Assembly: GCA_023390635.1 (NCBI GenBank)
Contig: JAEWCM010000065.1
Coordinates: forward strand, 1-22,621
DNA length: 22,621 bases
From: Bacillota bacterium
Lineage (GTDB): Bacteria; Bacillota; Desulfitobacteriia; Desulfitobacteriales; Desulfitobacteriaceae
Direction: 5' to 3'
This document shows positions 21,729-22,621 of this stretch, piece by piece. The notes beneath the pieces were generated by a model. The model saw only the letters and a list, made by a program, of their open reading frames with translations. It did not search any database and was not told where the DNA came from. A program made the position numbers and the translations under genes. Each line of letters opens with the position of its first letter. The first letter of the stretch is position 1.

Positions 21729-22583
21729 GTGAATGATTTAACATCCGAACGGACGCCGCCGGTGATTGCGGCGGAAATAAACATGATCACCCACCAAACC
21801 AGAAAAATCATGCTGACCTGCGCCATTGAAATCGGCCGCCGTCTGAAAGAAGCGAAAGGGTTAGTTAGACATGGGGAATGGGGGAAGTGGCTGGAAGAGT
21901 CGGTGAGTTATTCCCAGAGTAGCGCCGCCAAGCTGATGAGGCTCTTCGAAGAATATGGATCAGCCTTCCCGGACGGGCCGGGCTTGTCAGCAAATTCGGA
22001 ACCGGTTCCGAATTTGACTTACACACAGGCTCTCCTCCTTCTGGGTTTACCGGAAGAAGAGCGGACGGAATTTCTGGCCCAAAGCGATATGGCAAGCATG
22101 ACGAATCGGGAGCTGCGGCAGGCCCTGAAGGAGCGGGACCGGGCCAGACAGGAGCAGGAACAGGCCTATCAGGAATATGAAGCTATCAAAAAAGGGCTGG
22201 AGACGATCAACAACACTCTCGCCGCATTAAAGAAAGAACAGGCCAAAGCCCCGGAGCAGCCTGATCATCCGGAAAACGCCCCGGAAGAAGACCCCGTTGC
22301 TGCTGCCCCTTCCCCGGACAGCGATACTCCCTTACCGACCCACAACCTCCCGACCGAAATCGCCCCGGGGGCCGCCGCCAAGCACGCAGAACGCTGTGAC
22401 GCCTGCTGCCGGGCAATTAGCACGGCCTTTTTTGAGTTGACGACCGCCCTCACCAATCTGACCCATCTTGATGCAACACTGAAAGAGAATAAAAGAAAAG
22501 CAGCCCAAAAGCTGCTTGAATCCATAGCTGAAACGATTAAGGAGTGGCCGCCTGCCAAAAAGCCCCTTAAAGTGATTCAATGA
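21729..22583 (+). CDS. DUF3102-like protein
   Basis: A 284-aa soluble protein. The N-terminal ~130 residues fit the DUF3102 pattern, known from phages, plasmids and genomic islands: EINMITHQTRKIMLTCAIEI, GRRLKEAKGLVRHGEWGKWL and YSQSSAAKLMRLFEEYG, then TYTQALLLLGLPEEER. A coiled coil follows (LRQALKERDRARQEQEQAYQ), then a low-complexity Pro/Glu/Ala linker (about 180-225) and a helical C-terminus with CDACCRA. The start is GTG at 21729; AGGCAGG lies upstream. GC content is higher than in the preceding genes. Members are suspected of DNA-related roles, but the function is unknown. Confidence 0.75.
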   Translation: MNDLTSERTPPVIAAEINMITHQTRKIMLTCAIEIGRRLKEAKGLVRHGEWGKWLEESVSYSQSSAAKLMRLFEEYGSAFPDGPGLSANSEPVPNLTYTQALLLLGLPEEERTEFLAQSDMASMTNRELRQALKERDRARQEQEQAYQEYEAIKKGLETINNTLAALKKEQAKAPEQPDHPENAPEEDPVAAAPSPDSDTPLPTHNLPTEIAPGAAAKHAERCDACCRAISTAFFELTTALTNLTHLDATLKENKRKAAQKLLESIAETIKEWPPAKKPLKVIQ

Positions 22584-22621
22584 TTGGGAACCTTTCCCAG
22601 GTCCAAGCCATAATATATCAG

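Overview
The window looks like chromosomal DNA from an endospore-forming, low-to-mid-GC Firmicute of the Clostridia, most like the Desulfitobacterium/Desulfosporosinus group. The support is spmA/spmB, strong AGGAGG-type ribosome binding sites with frequent GTG and TTG starts, AroH-type chorismate mutase, a HutP-family regulator and a poly-ferredoxin protein. The genus is an inference from gene style, not a search result.

Layout. (1) 1-2812, + strand: the end of a phosphate-uptake operon, pstC (5' end outside the window), pstA, pstB, phoU, closed by a hairpin that contains the phoU stop codon. (2) 2813-4908: a non-coding stretch with inverted repeats, a CPBP-type membrane protease, a HAD phosphatase and a small histidine-rich membrane protein. 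(3) 4907-10361, - strand: an aromatic amino acid operon read as hutP-like, aroH, aroF, tyrA, aroA, azlC, azlD. It starts from a well-formed sigma-A promoter at 10333-10361. Its ~250-nt leader carries a duplicated UAG-rich motif and competing hairpins. The likely logic is shikimate/chorismate and prephenate flux under RNA-level feedback control, plus an amino acid exporter. (4) 10381-15418: a membrane-anchored protein of unknown function, a HI0933-type flavoprotein, a small Cys/His-tailed protein that appears to start at ATC, a multi-cluster iron-sulfur protein, an unknown protein and the pseudouridine synthase rluB. (5) 15456-16976: spmB and spmA, separated by a 158-bp structured inverted-repeat element and followed by a 71-bp palindromic element. 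(6) 17087 to the end: an AT-rich accessory region with an unlisted 49-aa membrane protein, a lipoprotein, a truncated gene fragment abutting a decayed IS3-family element, a secreted protein, an XRE-TPR regulator and a DUF3102-like protein.

The strongest candidate for undescribed biology is the HutP-like protein that heads the aromatic operon together with its leader RNA. The repeat elements around spmAB and the XRE-TPR regulator/secreted protein pair are secondary candidates.
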